From: Ursus arctos
Lineage: Eukaryota > Chordata > Mammalia > Carnivora > Ursidae
DNA: 64,000 nucleotides
Direction: 5' to 3'
Assembly (NCBI RefSeq): GCF_023065955.2
Contig: NW_026622874.1
Span: 84,572,658-84,636,657 of the forward strand
Within the stretch, counting starts at the first letter, position 1; each line of letters begins with the position of its first letter. Shown in pieces: positions 61,786 through 64,000 of this stretch. Both the position numbers and the translations under genes were made by a program. Under the pieces are notes generated by a model that was not told the DNA's origin, did no database searches, and saw only the letters and a list, made by a program, of their open reading frames with translations.

Positions 61786-61993
61786 TCTTAAGATTTTATT
61801 TATTTCAGAGAGAGAGCATGCACATGAGCACAAGCAGGGGGAGCGGTGGAGAGAAAGAGAGCGCAAGTAGGCCGAGTGACAGGCAGAGGGAGAGGGAGTA
61901 GCAGGCTCCCCCCAGAGCAGGGAGCCCACGCTAGCCCATCCCAGGGTCCTGGGATTATGACCTGAGCTGAAGGTTGAGCTACGCAGGTGCCCC
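61786..61993 (-). mobile_element. SINEC (right arm only)
   Basis: CTTAAGATTTTATTTATTTCAG ... GAGCTACGCAGGTGCCCC. The left arm has no element at the matching point near 25550. Confidence 0.9.
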
Positions 61994-62890
61994 TTTGTAT
62001 TGATTTGTAAGAACTTTTTATATGTAGGGTAGTAGTCCTTTGTACTTGCTGCGGTATTTTCTCCCAAACTGTTGCTTGTCTTTCAGTTTAGCTGGTACCA
62101 TATGTTTCATGATACATGTCATTCTGAACCTGTATGGTGCCAAATCTGGCACTTCATGGCTTGTGGCTTTTAGATGATGCTTTAAAAGACCTTTTTCAAT
62201 TACTACTACATTTTCTTTGAGCACTTGTGTGGTTTTGGCTTTTATTGCTTAGACCATTCATCTATCCTTATTATTTTGTATGTTATAAGGTAGCAGTTTT
62301 GGTCCCCACACCATCTAGTCATGGTCTATATCCCCCATGGATTTGAAACATCACTTAGATACTAAATCCTTACATATACTTTCACACAGCCATGCCTATG
62401 TCGTCTTCACTTCAGTTCAAGTTGCTTTTTTCATTTTGATGCCTGAACATTTTGACTTGCAAAGTTACTGAGTTGTGAATTGATTGAGAGCTCCCTCAGC
62501 TTGCTTCTCAGAGTAAGAATAGAGTTGTGCCAGGGAATAGCACCCTTTTCTTAGTTCATTTGAGCAGCTGTACTGCAGGAAGGAAGAAACGAAAGGGACT
62601 CTGACAAAAAGCATGTGTCTGTGTCTGTGAAAGCAATAGCTTTTCAGGAAGCCTCCTGTGTAGACTTCAGCATACGTGTCATTGGCCAGAACTAGACATG
62701 TGGCCCTACCCCTAGCTGCAGGAACATGTGGGAGGGGAGAATTTCTCACAGGGCAGATTGATACCTCGAACAAAATTGGGGTCCTCTTAATAAGGAAGAA
62801 AGGGTAAGTGGATATTGAAAGAAGAACATGGAGGGTCAACTACGTCTCTCTCTCTCTTTTTTTTTTTTCCCTTTAGAATTTCCCCAGGTA

Positions 62891-63030
62891 GGGGTGCCTG
62901 GGTGACTTAGTCAGATTGAGCGTGTGAGTCTTGACCTGAGCTCAGCTCTCAGGCTCAGGGTTATGAGTTCAAGCCCCAGGTTGCGTTCCATGCTAGGCAT
63001 GCAGCCTACTTAAAAAAAGAAAAGAAAAGA
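62891..63030 (+). mobile_element. old SINEC (right arm, shared)
   Basis: GGGGTGCCTGGGTGACTTAG ... CTACTTAAAAAAAGAAAAG, with AGAATTTCCCCAGGTA on both sides. Confidence 0.9.
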
Positions 63031-63167
63031 AGAATTTCCCCAGGTATTCCTAAGAGACAGAGGGGGAGGAAGAAAATGGAGGTGGGAGGGCAGGGGAGAG
63101 AAGGAGATAATAAAATGAAACGCTCAGTCTTCAGTGTTCAGTTTGATGAGCATTAAGAAATGTATAC

Positions 63168-63492
63168 AGTTGATTCTTGAACAGCATGGGTTTGAATTGC
63201 CTTGGTCCACTTTTATGCAGATTTTTCAATAAATATAGTACAGTACTATAAATGTATTTTCTTTATGATTTCCTCAATATTTTCTTCAGTGTACTTTATT
63301 GAAGGAATACAGTGTATAATACATACACAGAATATGTGTTAATCAACTGTTCATATTATCAATAAGGCTTCCAGTCAACAATAGGCAATTAGTAGTGAAA
63401 TTTTTGGGGAGAAGAAATTTATATTCAGATGTTTTACTGCACGGTAGTGGGCACCGTTATAACCCCTGCGTTGTTGAAGGGTCGACTGTATA
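63168..63492 (+). mobile_element. Tigger-like DNA transposon (right arm)
   Basis: Terminal inverted repeats TACAGTTGATTCTTGAACA and (reverse complement of the end) TACAGTCGACCCTTCAACA, with TA at both borders, about 325 bases in all. A non-autonomous TcMar-Tigger derivative. Counterpart of 24050-24372. Confidence 0.8.
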
Positions 63493-63640
63493 TCTGTGTA
63501 CCACCCCCAAAAACAAGATACAAAATCTGTCTGAAACTCCAGACGTTTCCTTTGTATCTCTTTCCAGTTAGTCTCCTTACACCCACTGGTCGTTTTCTGA
63601 TTTCAGGATCTATGATAGATTAGATTTGCCTGTTTGTTTG

Positions 63641-63829
63641 TTTTTTTATCATATTATTTATTTATTTGACAGAGACAACAAGAGAGGGAACACCAGCAGG
63701 GGGAGTGGGAGAGGGAGAAGCAGGCTTCCCTCTGAGCAGGGAGCCCAACGCTGGGCTCGATCCCAGGACCCTGGGATCATGACCTGAGCCGAAGGCAGAC
63801 GCTTAACGGCTGAGCCACCCAGGCGTCCC
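63641..63829 (-). mobile_element. young SINEC (right arm only)
   Basis: TTTTTTTATCATATTATTTATTT ... TGAGCCACCCAGGCGTCCC, with GATTTGCCTGTT duplicated on both sides (63623 and 63831). The left arm shows the empty site near 23905. Confidence 0.94.
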
Positions 63830-64000
63830 TGATTTGCCTGTTCTTGAACGTCACATAAACGGAATCATGCAGTAAGTATTCTTTTGTCTTCTTCCACTCA
63901 GTGTGTTCCTTGAGATTTATCCATGTTGTGTGCACTTATCAAAGATAAACAAAGCCAGATCCTAGTTAAAGCGGTGAGGACAGATTTTAATCATTAGTAA

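Larger units (their letters stand above)
48005..64000. repeat. large inverted repeat, right arm (runs off the window)
   Basis: Reverse-complement counterpart of 23750-38135. It begins near 48005 with diverged homology and is clear from 48060. It is longer than the left arm mainly because of its own SINE insertions (49147, 50023, 61786 and 63641). The outer end lies beyond 64000. Confidence 0.92.

Overview
The window is mammalian nuclear DNA, almost certainly from a caniform carnivore (bear-like). It carries dozens of tRNA-Lys-derived carnivore SINEs (SINEC heads of the form GGGGCGCCTGGGTGGCTC with AAATAAATAAAATCTT tails), carnivore-type L1 elements, and older MIR, L2-like, MER3 and Tigger-like repeats. 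There is one 200-base assembly gap (1301-1500). No tRNA, rRNA or CRISPR locus was seen.

Three things stand out. (1) Three short exons on the minus strand match the start of LCMT1 (leucine carboxyl methyltransferase 1, which methylates the C-terminal Leu of PP2A catalytic subunit): exon 1 at 33094-33205, exon 2 at 7294-7385, exon 3 at 5301-5421. Exons 1 and 3 each lack one base relative to the expected frame, so this looks like an unprocessed, duplicated LCMT1 pseudogene rather than the working gene. (2) A large inverted repeat has arms 23750-38135 and 48005-64000 (the right arm runs off the window). Both arms carry the LCMT1 promoter and exon 1, pointing away from each other. The arms are roughly nine-tenths identical by eye, except for a 568-base stretch with no difference at all, which suggests gene conversion. 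(3) The roughly 9.9 kb spacer between the arms holds an intronless, 1421-codon open reading frame on the minus strand (42322-46587). It is a retrocopy of TRIP11/GMAP-210, a Golgi coiled-coil tether, and keeps both its N-terminal ALPS-like start and its C-terminal GRAB-like region. A near-palindromic X-box (RFX site) lies about 120 bases upstream and an AATAAA downstream.

Layout. 1-1300: one arm of a second, essentially perfect 1.3 kb inverted repeat (partner 14942-16240), abutting the gap and suspect as an assembly artefact. 1501-8600: unique and old-repeat DNA with LCMT1 exons 3 and 2. 8630-15470: full-length but decayed L1 with two SINEs in it. 15470-23750: repeats, including a younger L1 3' end with a 340-codon ORF. 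23750-38135: left arm. 38136-48004: spacer with SINEs, an old retroviral pol fragment and the TRIP11 retrogene. 48005-64000: right arm. Arm-specific young SINEs with target-site duplications show that the inverted duplication predates the latest SINE activity.

The only feature that looks like a working protein gene is the TRIP11-type retrogene. The LCMT1 exons and their duplicated promoters may still be transcribed, but a normal LCMT1 protein cannot be read from the exons seen here.
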